DNA of 64,000 nt from Hygrophila difformis. Lineage: Eukaryota; Streptophyta; Magnoliopsida; Lamiales; Acanthaceae. Location: NCBI GenBank assembly GCA_030278955.1, contig JAOANR010000001.1, positions 42,000,890 to 42,064,889 of the forward strand. Reading direction: 5' to 3'. Of the stretch, positions 47,849 through 58,400 are shown piece by piece. How positions within the stretch are numbered: position 1 is the stretch's first letter; each line of letters opens with the position of its first letter. Both the position numbers and the translations under genes were made by a program. A model generated the notes under the pieces. The model made no database searches. It saw nothing but the letters and a program-made list of their open reading frames with translations, and was not told the origin of the DNA.

Positions 47849-47853
47849 AAGGA
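47849..47853. repeat. 5-bp target duplication of the gag-only element, left
   Basis: AAGGA, repeated at 55401-55405. The empty site is seen at about 25476-25480 in the other LTR. Confidence 0.85.
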
Positions 47854-50617
47854 TGTAATACCCGAGAATTTTCCAACATAAAATAAATGCAATAAATAAA
47901 ATAAATAAATAAATAAATATAATAAACATGATAAAGGGATAAAGAATCATAAAAGATGAGAAATGAAATTTAAATTAAAAAGGAATCAAAATTCCAAGAA
48001 CCCGGGAAGCCGAAGACAATTTAATCGAATAAATGGTTACACGGAAACCCAACACCGATGGACTCAATAACTCGAGTCCAAACATAAATTTAGATCCGAG
48101 TAAAATTAAGATAGGAAATCGGAGCCCGAAAATACCCCGGAAATCCGAATCCGGGAACATAGGGGGATAGAAGTCCGAAAGAGAGGAGGAAACGCCCGAC
48201 GGATCGCACGACCCGGCCCAGACCGAAGTCCAGGCCAGGACGGCGCGGTCGCCGCGCGGTCTTTAGGGGTTCACCGCGCCAAGAGCGCGCCACTTGGCAG
48301 TTGCGGTCGTTCCGCGATTTTCTCCCCCAAACGCGGATTTTTCGACTTTCGGTTGAACATATCTCGACTCAAGACGCTTGGGGTCAGATCTTGGACGCCC
48401 TAGGTCTTAAATATCTATAAATAAACCCTCTTTGGAGCCCCGAACATCTTTACAAAACCCTACGAAATCTCTCTACACACAAAACCCTAATTCCGGAGTC
48501 GTCGGAGGCACAAAACTGAATCAAGGGACTGACTTGGACGAAAATTAGGAGTCTTCGATCATCGGGGTAAGATTCGAACCATTCTTGTCCATTCTTTTCC
48601 ATTCAAGATTCGAAAACGAATCCTAATTAAATCTCTTTCCTATTCTAAACCCCGATCCGGACGCGTTGAGGAAAAACGAAGGATCTCGGAGGGAGAACGA
48701 AGAACGTGGAAGCCACGCCTCCGAATCATCGAGCCGAGACATCCGTAAATCAGTAAGTTAACGCTTACATGGTTTTGGGAGTAGTAAAAATATTCAAATC
48801 TAGAAACTTGAGCAAATCTTTCGTAAATCTGTCCATATGTGATTTTTTAACGGCGCAATAGTTTTGTCTAATTTTTCCGAACCTTAAAATGACTTCAAAC
48901 GGAAAAACTTAAAACACGAAAAACATTCCTAAGACATAGATCTATGTATTGTAAAATTTTCATAATTTTTCATCGTGTTTTGATATCCGAAAACGACCTT
49001 AAACAGACCTGCCTTGAGTTTAGATCTTGAACGGTGACAGAACTTTAGTTCGAACTTGTTGGTGATTTCTACCTTGGATCTAGGCCGATCTAGGCTTAGA
49101 GTTGAACATAAGAGTTGTAGATCTATGCGTTAAGAACACCTCCGTAAATTTTCAGAATTTTTCGTGATGATTTGATATATGAAATCCACCCGAAACCGAA
49201 CTGCTAGGATGTGGATCTTGAAATCTTGACAGATTCTTGGCCCAAACTTGTTGGCGTTTTTGACAATAGAAATAGGATGAATTAGATCTTTTGCTGAACA
49301 TGAAACTTGTAGATATATGTCTTAACATGATCTCTGTCAAATTTCGTTAATTTTGGAGTTGATTTGCTATGGTAGAATTCGAAATCTCTAAACTGTGACC
49401 TAGGAAATTCGGACAGATTTATACTTCTGTGAAAATTAGTGTTTTTGACCTATTTAGGTATCTCGGATTGAAAAAGTTAAAACACGAAAGTTGTAGATCT
49501 TGACGTTTTGGAGTCAGACGCGAAATTTTGGAATTTTTGAAATTAAATCTGATTTTAGACGCATTTTAGATTAAACTGTGGTTGACCGAGTCAAATCTTG
49601 AACTCTTGATGAAACTTGTGAAATTTGCGAAACTTGTTTGACCTGCGGGTTCGATTCCCCAGGATGTCTGTGTCAAACCTTGCGGGTTCGATTCCCCAGG
49701 GTGTGGTTGAGTTCTTGCGGGTTCGATTCCCCAAGGGCGATTGTATGTTCTCCTGCGGGTTCGATTCCCCAGGATGTCCGTGTCAAACCTTGCGGGTTCG
49801 ATTCCCCAGGGTGTGTCTTTCTGCGGGTTCGATTCCCCAGAATATGTGGTGATTCATACGGGTTCGATTCCCTAGGATGTATGTGAGTTCTTGCGGGTTC
49901 GATTCCCCAAGGGCGATTGTTTGTTTCCTTGCGGGTTCGATTCCCCAAGAATAAATTATACTAGATTATATCGAATAAAAGAGGGATAGTGAAATCCTGA
50001 AATACTTAAATAGTTTCCTTATTTAAATTATGCTTTTAAATTATGTCTTGCGATTATTTTATCATGTTGTTGAATTATGATCTTATGGAAACCCTTGTCT
50101 TTTAAAATACGCAATTAAATTATTAGTAGTTGGATAAATTAAATCATGGATATTATGCACATGTTTCTAAATTTAATTAAAGGCTTTGAAACCTCACAAT
50201 CATGTTTGTGGTAACTTACTCAGCACGTAGTGCTGACCAAACCATTTTTATTTCCCTGTTTATTTCAGAGCTGAAGAATATGCATCATCATATGCATTCA
50301 TGGGAAGTTTGGGGAAACAATTTATTTTTAAATGTTACGTTAGACTAGAAATTGCATGAACGGGCCTGTTTAACCCGTATTCTGGCCGTGTTGGCCCTAT
50401 ATTTAAATTCCGCTGCGATACATATATGTAAATATTATTTTCCGCTGCAACTTTGATGTATTATTTTTAAATTATATATAAATGGGTTGTTTGAATGTTT
50501 TAAATACTGAAAAACCATAGCCTTGCATCTCTTTAGCAAGCTCGGAGAAACCGTGTCTTGCTAGGGAGGTGTGGCGGTGACATCCCGACCTGGGTGACCA
50601 AAAACCGGGGTGTTACA
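47854..50617 (+). repeat. 5' LTR of the gag-only element
   Basis: 2764 bases. CTATAAATAAACCC at about 48413 is the likely TATA box. The B-box-like array at 49644-49949 lies in the transcribed part. The conserved 3' segment ends ACCGGGGTGTTACA. Confidence 0.9.
49644..49949 (+). repeat. Array of nine tRNA B-box-like units in the 5' LTR
   Basis: Nine copies of TGCGGGTTCGATTCCCCA (the seventh reads TACGGGTTCGATTCCCTA), spaced 29-38 bases. Each contains GGTTCGATTCC, an exact match to the Pol III B-box consensus GGTTCGANTCC and to a tRNA T-loop. No A box, anticodon arm or acceptor stem accompanies them. Frames through the array (CGFDSP repeats) are by-products. Confidence 0.9.
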
Positions 50618-50640
50618 AGTTGGTATCAGAGCCCGGCTAT
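50618..50640 (+). promoter_or_regulatory. Primer binding site for initiator tRNA-Met
   Basis: TGGTATCAGAGCC at 50620, two bases after the LTR, is the common plant primer site complementary to the 3' end of initiator tRNA-Met. Confidence 0.85.
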
Positions 50641-51284
50641 TTTTAAACTATTATTTTTAAACCATTATTATTTTTAAACTATTATTAATATTTTGACTAT
50701 TATTTTAAATTTTAAAGTATTATTTCCATGGAGAAATTTTTATTTTAAAACCCATGGGAAAAATATATATATATATATATATGTGGTGTATTAAATTATT
50801 ATTGGGGGGAAATATCATTTGCATTTGCATATTGCATCTCTCCTATGAACTTAGAATCTTTGCGAATTTTAACTTAGAATCTTTGCGAATTTGAACTTAG
50901 AATCTTGGTAAAGTTGAACTTAGAATCTTGGCGAAGTTTAACCTAGATCTCTTGTTACACCAATATAATCTTGAGGCATGACATCGAATTAGAAACAGTA
51001 ACTAGATACTGATCCTGCCTTAGTTTTAGATCGCGTTCATCTAAGCGCACGCCTAAACATAACAATCCTCGACCTTAGCCATTCCTACCCTTGTACAAAT
51101 TCGAGAACTCCTTCATGTGGAACAATAAAGATCAAGTTTTATTAAAACACTCTTTATTTCAAAAATCTTGTTTGGATTTCCAAACAACAAATCCGAAAAT
51201 TTGAAATTGGAAATTTACGTAACGTCTTGCTCGAGCAATCTATCTAAACCAAGATAAGCTAATCTATACACGTTATAACAGAAA
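50641..51284 (+). repeat. Untranslated leader with tandem repeats
   Basis: AT-rich. An (AT)n run is at about 50763-50782. From 50840 to 50943 there are four to five copies of an approximately 22-base unit (AACTTAGAATCTTTGCGAAT). No open frame before gag. Confidence 0.7.
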
Positions 51285-52349
51285 ATGGCGCCTAGAAGGA
51301 AACCAAGGAAGGTGAGTCCAAACGGCACTGACGCTAACCTGTCCAACACGCCCAACAATAGCGAAAGTCCTCAGAACCTAGGAGAGCAAGTGCCTCAAGC
51401 GCCCAATAATATGGAAGCACGTTTAAAAACGATAGAGGGATTCCTAGTAGCATTAGGAAATGCGGAGGTGCATAGGACATCTGCAGCAGTAACTCCGCCC
51501 GTAGCTCAAACCAACTATCTAGCGTTGGTGAATCCCTATCAACCACCACGTTATGATGGGCAGGAGGATCCCGCCAAACTAGAGGGGTGGATACGTACAT
51601 TTGATAAGCTCTTGGATGCTATCAAATGTCCTGATGAGGCAAAGACACGAGTAGCAACCTACTACTTAGGAGGCGAAGCCGATGAGTGGTGGCAAGACCT
51701 CCAGAGGAATTTAGAGGAAGCTGAAGAAGCTTATTCGTGGACTAAACTTAAGGAGGATTTAAGGGACCGATTCTACCCCATGAGCACCAAGGCGGCAATG
51801 TACGAAGAGTTTTTATCACTGAAGCAAGAGGGACGGACGGTGCAGGAGTATTACACCCGGTTTAAGGAGTTAGTACGATTTGCTACGAGGATAGTACCAA
51901 CCGACTCTGACAAGGCTCAGAAATTCGAGATGGGTCTGAACCTTAGTATCCGGGAGATACTTGCAGTAGGACAATTCACGAACCTGCAGACGGTTTATGA
52001 TCGAGCTGTAGCAATTGATCGAGTCCAGCAACTGAAGCGTAAGGAAAATGGGGAGACGAGCAAGGACTCGCAAGGATTTGAGAAGAAGAATCGGAGCAAT
52101 AACGGTGGACAAGATAGGAACGAGAATAAGGATTTCTATAATGGGAGAAATGGCATACGTCGTACAGTCGTACCCCGTTGCCCACAATGCCATCAAGCCC
52201 ATCTGGTGCGCGAGTGCCCAAGGCGTGGGACTTGTTATAGATGTGGTGGGGAAGACCACATGATTAGAGAATGTAATGTTCGTGAGGAGATGATTGAGAA
52301 GAGGATAGAATTGGTAAACCCTCAACAAGGAGATCGAGGAAGAGAATAA
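51285..52349 (+). CDS. Gag polyprotein of the gag-only element
   Basis: 354 residues from ATG at 51285, uninterrupted. The basic N-terminus (MAPRRKPRKVSP) is followed by a retrotransposon gag domain at about residues 85-215 (YYLGGEADEWWQDLQRNLEE, DLRDRFYPMSTKAAMYEEFL, GRTVQEYYTRFKELVRFA). At about 295-335 lie a degenerate CX2CX3HX4C and a classic CX2CX4HX4C zinc knuckle (CYRCGGEDHMIREC). It stops after QQGDRGRE, where a chromovirus polyprotein would continue into protease. Product: particle protein packaging the element RNA in the cytoplasm, presumably using enzymes of a related element. Intact and close to consensus in composition. Confidence 0.85.
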   Translation: MAPRRKPRKVSPNGTDANLSNTPNNSESPQNLGEQVPQAPNNMEARLKTIEGFLVALGNAEVHRTSAAVTPPVAQTNYLALVNPYQPPRYDGQEDPAKLEGWIRTFDKLLDAIKCPDEAKTRVATYYLGGEADEWWQDLQRNLEEAEEAYSWTKLKEDLRDRFYPMSTKAAMYEEFLSLKQEGRTVQEYYTRFKELVRFATRIVPTDSDKAQKFEMGLNLSIREILAVGQFTNLQTVYDRAVAIDRVQQLKRKENGETSKDSQGFEKKNRSNNGGQDRNENKDFYNGRNGIRRTVVPRCPQCHQAHLVRECPRRGTCYRCGGEDHMIRECNVREEMIEKRIELVNPQQGDRGRE

Positions 52350-52636
52350 TAAGTAGGCAGTTAGGGGGACATAACTGAAGTCCTAAGGGGGAGAGGATGT
52401 AATACCCCGTAAGATAGACATTTATTTTTGACAATATGTATTCCGAATAAATAAATAAACAAATTCAAGTTGTTTTGAACTACGTTATGGCTTGATCCCT
52501 TCACCGGGTACGTAGGCAGCTTAGAAGTTTTAATTCTAAGTTCAGTCACAAAATAATAAAACAAACAAAAGACTTTAGCACGAGAAAAGCCGAAACACAA
52601 CTTCGAGCACGAAGTTGATTCTTAAGGAGGGTAGAC
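52350..52636 (+). other. Relic polypurine tract with LTR head, then the true tract
   Basis: At 52386-52397 AGGGGGAGAGGA is followed by TGTAATACCCCGTAAGATAG, the arrangement of a tract plus LTR start, but of a different LTR lineage. About 239 bases later TTAAGGAGGGTAGAC directly precedes the real 3' LTR at 52637. The stretch between includes CCGGGTACGTAGGCAGC, a motif I associate with other chromovirus LTRs. Confidence 0.65.
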
Positions 52637-55400
52637 TGTAATACCCGAGAATTTTCCAACATAAAATAAATGCAATAAATAAAATAAATAAATAAATAAA
52701 TATAATAAACATGATAAAGGGATAAAGAATCATAAAAGATGAGAAATGAAATTTAAATTAAAAAGGAATCAAAATTCCAAGAACCCGGGAAGCCGAAGAC
52801 AATTTAATCGAATAAATGGTTACACGGAAACCCAACACCGATGGACTCAATAACTCGAGTCCAAACATAAATTTAGATCCGAGTAAAATTAAGATAGGAA
52901 ATCGGAGCCCGAAGATACCCCGGAAATCCGAATCCGGGAACATAGGGGGATAGAAGTCCGAAAGAGAGGAGGAAACGCCCGACGGATCGCACGACCCGGC
53001 CCAGACCGAAGTCCAGGCCAGGACGGCGCGGTCGCCGCGCGGTCTTTAGGGGTTCACCGCGCCAAGAGCGCGCCACTTGGCAGTTGCGGCCGTTCCGCGA
53101 TTTTCTCGCCCGAACGCGGATTTTTCGACTTTCGGTTGAACATATCTCGACTCAAGACGCTTGGGGTCAGATCTTGGACGCCCTAGGTCTTAAATATCTA
53201 TAAATAAACCCTCTTGGGAGCCCCGAACATCTTTACAAAACCCTACAAAATCTATCTACACACAAAACCCTAATTCCGGAGTCGTCGGAGGCACAAAACC
53301 GAATCAAGGGACTGACTTGGACGAAAATTAGGAGTCTTCGATCATCGGGGTAAGATTCGAACCATTCTTGTCCATTCTTTTCCATTCAAGATTCGAAAAC
53401 GAATTCTAATTAAATCTCTTTCCTATTCTAAACCCCGATCCGGACGCGTTGAGGAAAAACGAAGGATCTCGGAGGGAGAACGAAGAACGTGGAAGCCACG
53501 CCTCCGAATCATCGAGCCGAGACATCCGTAAATCAGTAAGTTAACGCTTACATGGTTTTGGGAGTAGTAAAAATATTCAAATCTAGAAACTTGAGCAAAT
53601 CTTTCGTAAATCTGTCCATATGTGATTTTTTAACGGCGCAATAGTTTTGTCTAATTTTTCCGTACCTTAAAATGACTTCAAACGGAAAAACTTAAAACAC
53701 GAAAAACGTTCCTAAGACATAGATCTATGTACTGTAAAATTTTCATAATTTTTCATCGTGTTTTGATATCCGAAAACGACCACAAACAGACCTGCCTTGA
53801 GTTTAGATCTTGAACGGTGACAGAACTTTAGTTCGAACTTGTTGGTGATTTCTACCTTGGATCTAGGCCGATCTAGGCTTAGCGTTGAACATAAGAGTTG
53901 TAGATCTATGCGTTAAGAACACCTCCGTAAATGTTCAGAATTTTTCGTGATGATTTGATATATGAAATCCACCCGAAACCGAACTGCTAGGATGTGGATC
54001 TTGAAATCTTGACAGATTCTTGGCCCGAACATGTTGGCGTTTTTGACAATAGAAATAGGATGAATTAGATCTTTTGCTGAACATGAAACTTGTAGATAAA
54101 TGTCTTAAGATGATCTCTGTCAAATTTCGTTAATTTTGGAGTTGATTTGCTATGGTAGAATTCGAAATCTCTAAACTGTGACCTAGGAAATTCGGACAGA
54201 TTTATACTTCTGTGAAAATTAGTGTTTTTGACCTATTTAGGTATCTCGGATTGAAAAAGTTAAAACACGAAAGTTGTAGATCTTGACGTTTTGGAGTCAG
54301 ACGCGAAATTTTGGAATTTTTGAAATTAAATCTGATTTTAGACGCATTTTAGATTAAACTGTGGTTGACCGAGTCAAATCTTGAACTCTTGATGAAACTT
54401 GTGAAATTTGCGAAACTTGTTTGACCTGCGGGTTCGATTCCCCAGGATGTCTGTGTCAAACCTTGCGGGTTCGATTCCCCAGGGTGTGGTTGAGTTCTTG
54501 CGGGTTCGATTCCCCAAGGGCGATTGTATGTTCTCCTGCGGGTTCGATTCCCCAGGATGTCCGTGTCAAACCTTGCGGGTTCGATTCCCCAGGGTGTGTC
54601 TTTCTGCGGGTTCGATTCCCCAGAATATGTGTTGATTCCTACGGGTTCGATTCCCTAGGATGTATGTGAGTTCTTGCGGGTTCGATTCCCCAAGGGCGAT
54701 TGTTTGTTTCCTTGCGGGTTCGATTCCCCAAGAATAAATTATACTAGATTATATCTAATAAAAGAGGGATAGTGAAATCCTGAAATACTTAAATAGTTTC
54801 CTTATTTAAATTATGCCTTTAAATTATGTCTTGCGATTATTTTATCATGTTGTTGAATTATGATCTTATGGAAACCCTTGTCTTTTAAAATACGCAATTA
54901 AATTATTATTAGTTGGATAAATTAAATCATGGATATTATGCACATGTTTCTAAATTTAATTAAAGGCTTTGAAACCTCAAAATCATGTTTGTGGTAACTT
55001 ACTCAGCACGTAGTGCTGACCAAACCATTTTTATTTCCCTGTTTATTTCAGAGCTGAAGAATATGCATCATCATATGCATTCATGTGAAGTTTGGGGAAA
55101 CAATTTATTTTTAAATGTTACGTTAGACTAGAAATTGCATGAACGGGCCTGTTTAACCCGTATTCTGGCCGTGTTGGCCCTATATTTAAATTCCGCTGCG
55201 ATACATATATGTAAATATTATTTTCCGCTGCAACTTTGATGTATTATTTTTAAATTATATATAAATGGGTTGTTTGAATGTTTTAAATACTGAAAAACCA
55301 TAGCCTTGCATCTCTTTAGCAAGCTCGGAGAAACCGTGTCTTGCTAGGGAGGTGTGGCGGTGACATCCCGACCTGGGTGACCAAAAACCGGGGTGTTACA
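52637..55400 (+). repeat. 3' LTR of the gag-only element
   Basis: 2764 bases, the same length as the 5' LTR. It carries the same nine-unit B-box-like array at 54427-54731. Confidence 0.9.
54427..54731 (+). repeat. Array of nine tRNA B-box-like units in the 3' LTR
   Basis: Same order and spacing as 49644-49949, with only scattered substitutions outside the cores. Confidence 0.9.
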
Positions 55401-55405
55401 AAGGA
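55401..55405. repeat. 5-bp target duplication of the gag-only element, right
   Basis: AAGGA, copy of 47849-47853. Confidence 0.85.
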
Positions 55406-56474
55406 TCCCAAAATAATATTGACCACAATGTTTACATAATAATACCATGCATAAATTTATAGGAGAAGTGTAAAATTAAAATAACCCAAAATATAAGGCG
55501 GGTTTAGACAGAATGCGAAACACAGAGATGAAATAGCTGGAGATGAGAAGAATTGGTTTGGCTAAAATATGACTGAAATAATCAGGATAACCTGGACTGC
55601 AAACTTCTGTTATCCAGTTCCTGGTTATTCCAGATGGGATGTTTTTAGACAGCAACAGCCTGAGATAACAGTGATCGCTGTTATCCAGACTCCTGCTATC
55701 TGTGAACTGAGAGAAAGACCTACATGTTTTCTTACTGTAGTATTATTCAAATAGTGTTAATCGACATTATTTGATAATATTACAGCTCAAAATTCAGGTT
55801 TTAAATTAAGATAAAGAAAAGAAAGTTGTATCCGGGTAGGAGTCAGCTGAGCAGCTATTATAATCCCGGATGGACGAACCGCCAAGGCTTCCACCAATCA
55901 CTGCCCGGACCATGCAAAATAACAACTAGTAATTAATATTCAGACTACAGCTAGTTTATCCGTGTGGGAATACCTGCCAACATTAGTCTTATATATTTCT
56001 TACTAGCCGTTTCACACAACACAAGAAAGACAAAATAAAATGAAATGAAATGAGATTCCTTGCATGAGAGACATTGGTTTCTCATGCATGGGTATGGAAT
56101 TAATCCATAATTAATGACTTAAATAATCCTTCATGCCATAATTAATTATAGTCCAGATTATCTGCTTAAGGCATTCAAGTTTGTTTATAGAAAAGTATTT
56201 TAATGAGAATTGAACAAAAATTCTTTAATCATGGTAATTATTGACCTTAATTATTGCTAATCATGATCTTTAATTGTTGATTTAAGGGTTCAATTATTTA
56301 AGTGGAGAAGATGGAGAATCAAAATTTTGGCAGCATAACGCCTTATACTGCAATCGTGGGATATTACATCTTAACCCGTGGGGTTAAAATGTGAGTGATG
56401 CAGTATAATGGAGGATTAGGGATCAGAATTTTGAGATTTAAAACAGATGAGGGTCCTGTTATGATACCATAATT

Positions 56475-57005
56475 TGTACCGCGAACCTAGGCTCGCAACA
56501 TGGGCATCTCGACAGGACATCATTTAGAAATTTATGGCAGACTAGGTTTTGTGTCGCTAGACAGGGGTTGTGTCGCGAGACATGGTCCCGCGACAGGAGT
56601 CTGGCGCCACAAAGCTTAGCTGAAAATTTTCTAAGTGTTTGGGTCCCAGTCGCTAGACTTGGGGATTGTGTCGCGAGACGTGGCCTCGCGACATGATGGT
56701 CTAGCGACTGGGTGTTCAAAAATTTTAACAAGGCATAATTTCCTGTCTCGAAACAAAAGTGTGTCGCAAACCGTGGGTTCGCGACAGGGGTCTCTCGACA
56801 GAGCCTTATCACAAAAAAATGCTAGAGTTTTGGTCCTCAGTCGCTAAGCAGGGATTGTGTCGCGAACCGTGGGTTCTCGACAGGAGTGCCTCGCGACTGA
56901 GGTTTTCAAAATATGAAGACATGTGTCCCTAAGCATCCATATCGCGAAACAACCTTCCTGTCGCTAGACGTGGCCTCGCGACAGGAAGAGGTTGGCGACA
57001 TGGGT
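56475..57005. repeat. TGTCGCGA inverted-repeat array (R/U5 side of 5' LTR)
   Basis: Homologous to 34074-34604. The inner hairpin of the nested pair is better matched here (TGTCGCGAGACG with CTCGCGACA). Confidence 0.8.
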
Positions 57006-57696
57006 GGTTTAGGACACGAGTCAGAAAAACAAAAGTGGAACAGTAGCATGCAAACAGCGTGATCTACCCTATTTCAGATCAAAAAGTGATTCTAACCCAA
57101 AATAACCAAACAAAAATTTAAATCTACCTAGAACATGCTTGCATAAAAATGAAATAAACTGAGACAATATTTAAAATAAGCAAATCCTAATCTAGGGTTG
57201 ATCACACATGAACATGAAACATTATCCATATAAATATGAAGGCAGTAAGCATAAAAGCAAAAATAAAGGTCAAATGACCCAAAAATAAAGAGGAAGGCAG
57301 TAAATCCATGGGTTGTGAGACCCATTTCATGGTTTTGGGACACAACTTGGTGAATATTTTCCCATTTTATTAATGGGGTTTGTTAATACCCATCATTTGG
57401 GTATTACAAACCCTAAAATCAAACTTAATAACAAAATGAAACATCTGAACAGTGGCTACCTATGCTACTTAAACAGAAAACAACATAAAATTAAACTAAA
57501 CTAAGCTAAACTATGGCTCAAATTAAATAATACAAAAAAAGAAAATAAAAGTAAAACTAAACTAAGAACTACCTAGAGAGAGTTTCTCCAATCTGTCTTC
57601 AAGCAACTGAAAATCTAACTCCTGAGCACATAGGGATCACCACATATTTATAGAGGTGAAACCCTAGGCCCATGGGCCTTGGTCTGGAGCCCATTG

Positions 57697-58055
57697 TGTC
57701 GCAAGACATCACACACATCACAGCTGTGTCGCGGGATCACGCGATGTGGCGCGAGGCGAGGCTGCATGGCGCAAGGCTTCACGACTGGGTCTTGGCTTTC
57801 TTTTGATTTCTGCTTCTGTGGCGCGAGACACCTCCCTGTCGCGTATCGCGACACGGGTGGCTAGCGACAGGGTTCTTTCTCCATCTGCGAGTTGTGGCGC
57901 GGAACCTTCGTGTGTCGCTAGACCATGGTTCGCGCCACGGGGCTAGCGACAGGATGTTCCAGGACTGGCCTTCTCTCCACTTGGGGTGGTGTGTCGCTAG
58001 ACTGCCCCAGTCGCGAGGTCACGTCTCGCGACAGGGCACAGTCTCGCGACTGGCT
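57697..58055. repeat. TGTCGCGA inverted-repeat array (U3 of 5' LTR)
   Basis: Homologous to 35296-35650. It lacks a short block near 57840 and has an extra CTCGCGACAGGGCACAG unit near 58025, so units are gained and lost between two LTRs that began identical. Confidence 0.8.
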
Positions 58056-58395
58056 CGCCTTACTGGGCCTGGTGAGCGAAAACATGTATTTTTGTGGGCT
58101 TTTTCTTTCTTTTCCCATCTTTTGTATTTCGTGGGCCTATTTTATTCTTTTGCCCATCTTTTTCATTCCTTTTTCTTTTCTTTTCTTTTTCTCATGTTTT
58201 TGGATTTTTCTAACATAAATGTGTAATAAAATTACATATTTATGCATTTTTATACCAGTTTATTATTTTTACAAATATGCATAAATCAGTCCAATTTAAC
58301 TGCTTTCTTATTTAATATAAGACCGGAATGCGATCAAATGCCCGTTTCAGACACGGAAATGGATTGAAAATAATGGACATTTCTGGCCATTATCA

Positions 58396-58400
58396 GCGGT
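58396..58400. repeat. 5-bp target duplication of the giant Athila-type element, right
   Basis: GCGGT, copy of 23917-23921. Confidence 0.75.

Larger units (their letters stand above)
47854..55400 (+). mobile_element. Complete non-autonomous gag-only LTR retrotransposon (TR-GAG-like)
   Basis: 7547 bases: two 2764-base LTRs (47854-50617 and 52637-55400) starting TGTAATACCCGAG and ending GGGTGTTACA, with AAGGA duplications. The 2019-base interior has an initiator tRNA-Met primer site, one gag ORF and a polypurine tract, and no protease, RT or integrase. Differences between its LTRs are around 1 per cent in the part I compared, so insertion is recent. Elements of this kind have been described in plants as terminal-repeat retrotransposons with a GAG domain. 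Pol functions must be supplied by a relative. Confidence 0.85.
23922..58395 (-). mobile_element. Giant Athila-type Ty3/gypsy retrotransposon with nested insertions
   Basis: On the minus strand the LTRs begin TGATAATGGCC and end AAAAGTTTCA; the copy at 23922 has CG in place of the terminal CA complement. Flanks carry GCGGT on both sides. The order is 5' LTR, tRNA-Asp primer site, gag, protease, reverse transcriptase, RNase H, integrase, F-box-like ORF, polypurine tract, 3' LTR. With nested elements removed, the LTRs are about 4544 and 4521 bases and the interior 10335, so about 19.4 kb in all. That is large for Athila, whose LTRs are usually shorter. Both LTRs differ at only a few per cent in the parts I compared. 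The coding region is broken by frameshifts and one nonsense codon, so this copy is not autonomous now. Confidence 0.85.
46323..58395 (-). repeat. 5' LTR of the giant element, split by a gag-only element
   Basis: LTR segments 46323-47853 and 55406-58395. The sequence is continuous with the other LTR once the insert and one AAGGA copy are removed. The TATA site is at 57652-57645. Palindrome arrays are at 56475-57005 and 57697-58055. Confidence 0.85.

Noticed and set aside
49625..49948. Open frames with CGFDSP or ESNP repeats through the B-box-like array, on both strands
   Set aside because: They exist in several frames at once because the DNA repeat lacks stops. No start context, and the same artefact recurs in the other LTR.
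49644..49949. Cluster of tRNA genes or a CRISPR array
   Set aside because: Only the T-arm/B-box part is present. There is no A box, anticodon arm or acceptor stem, spacers are irregular and related to each other, and the host is a plant.
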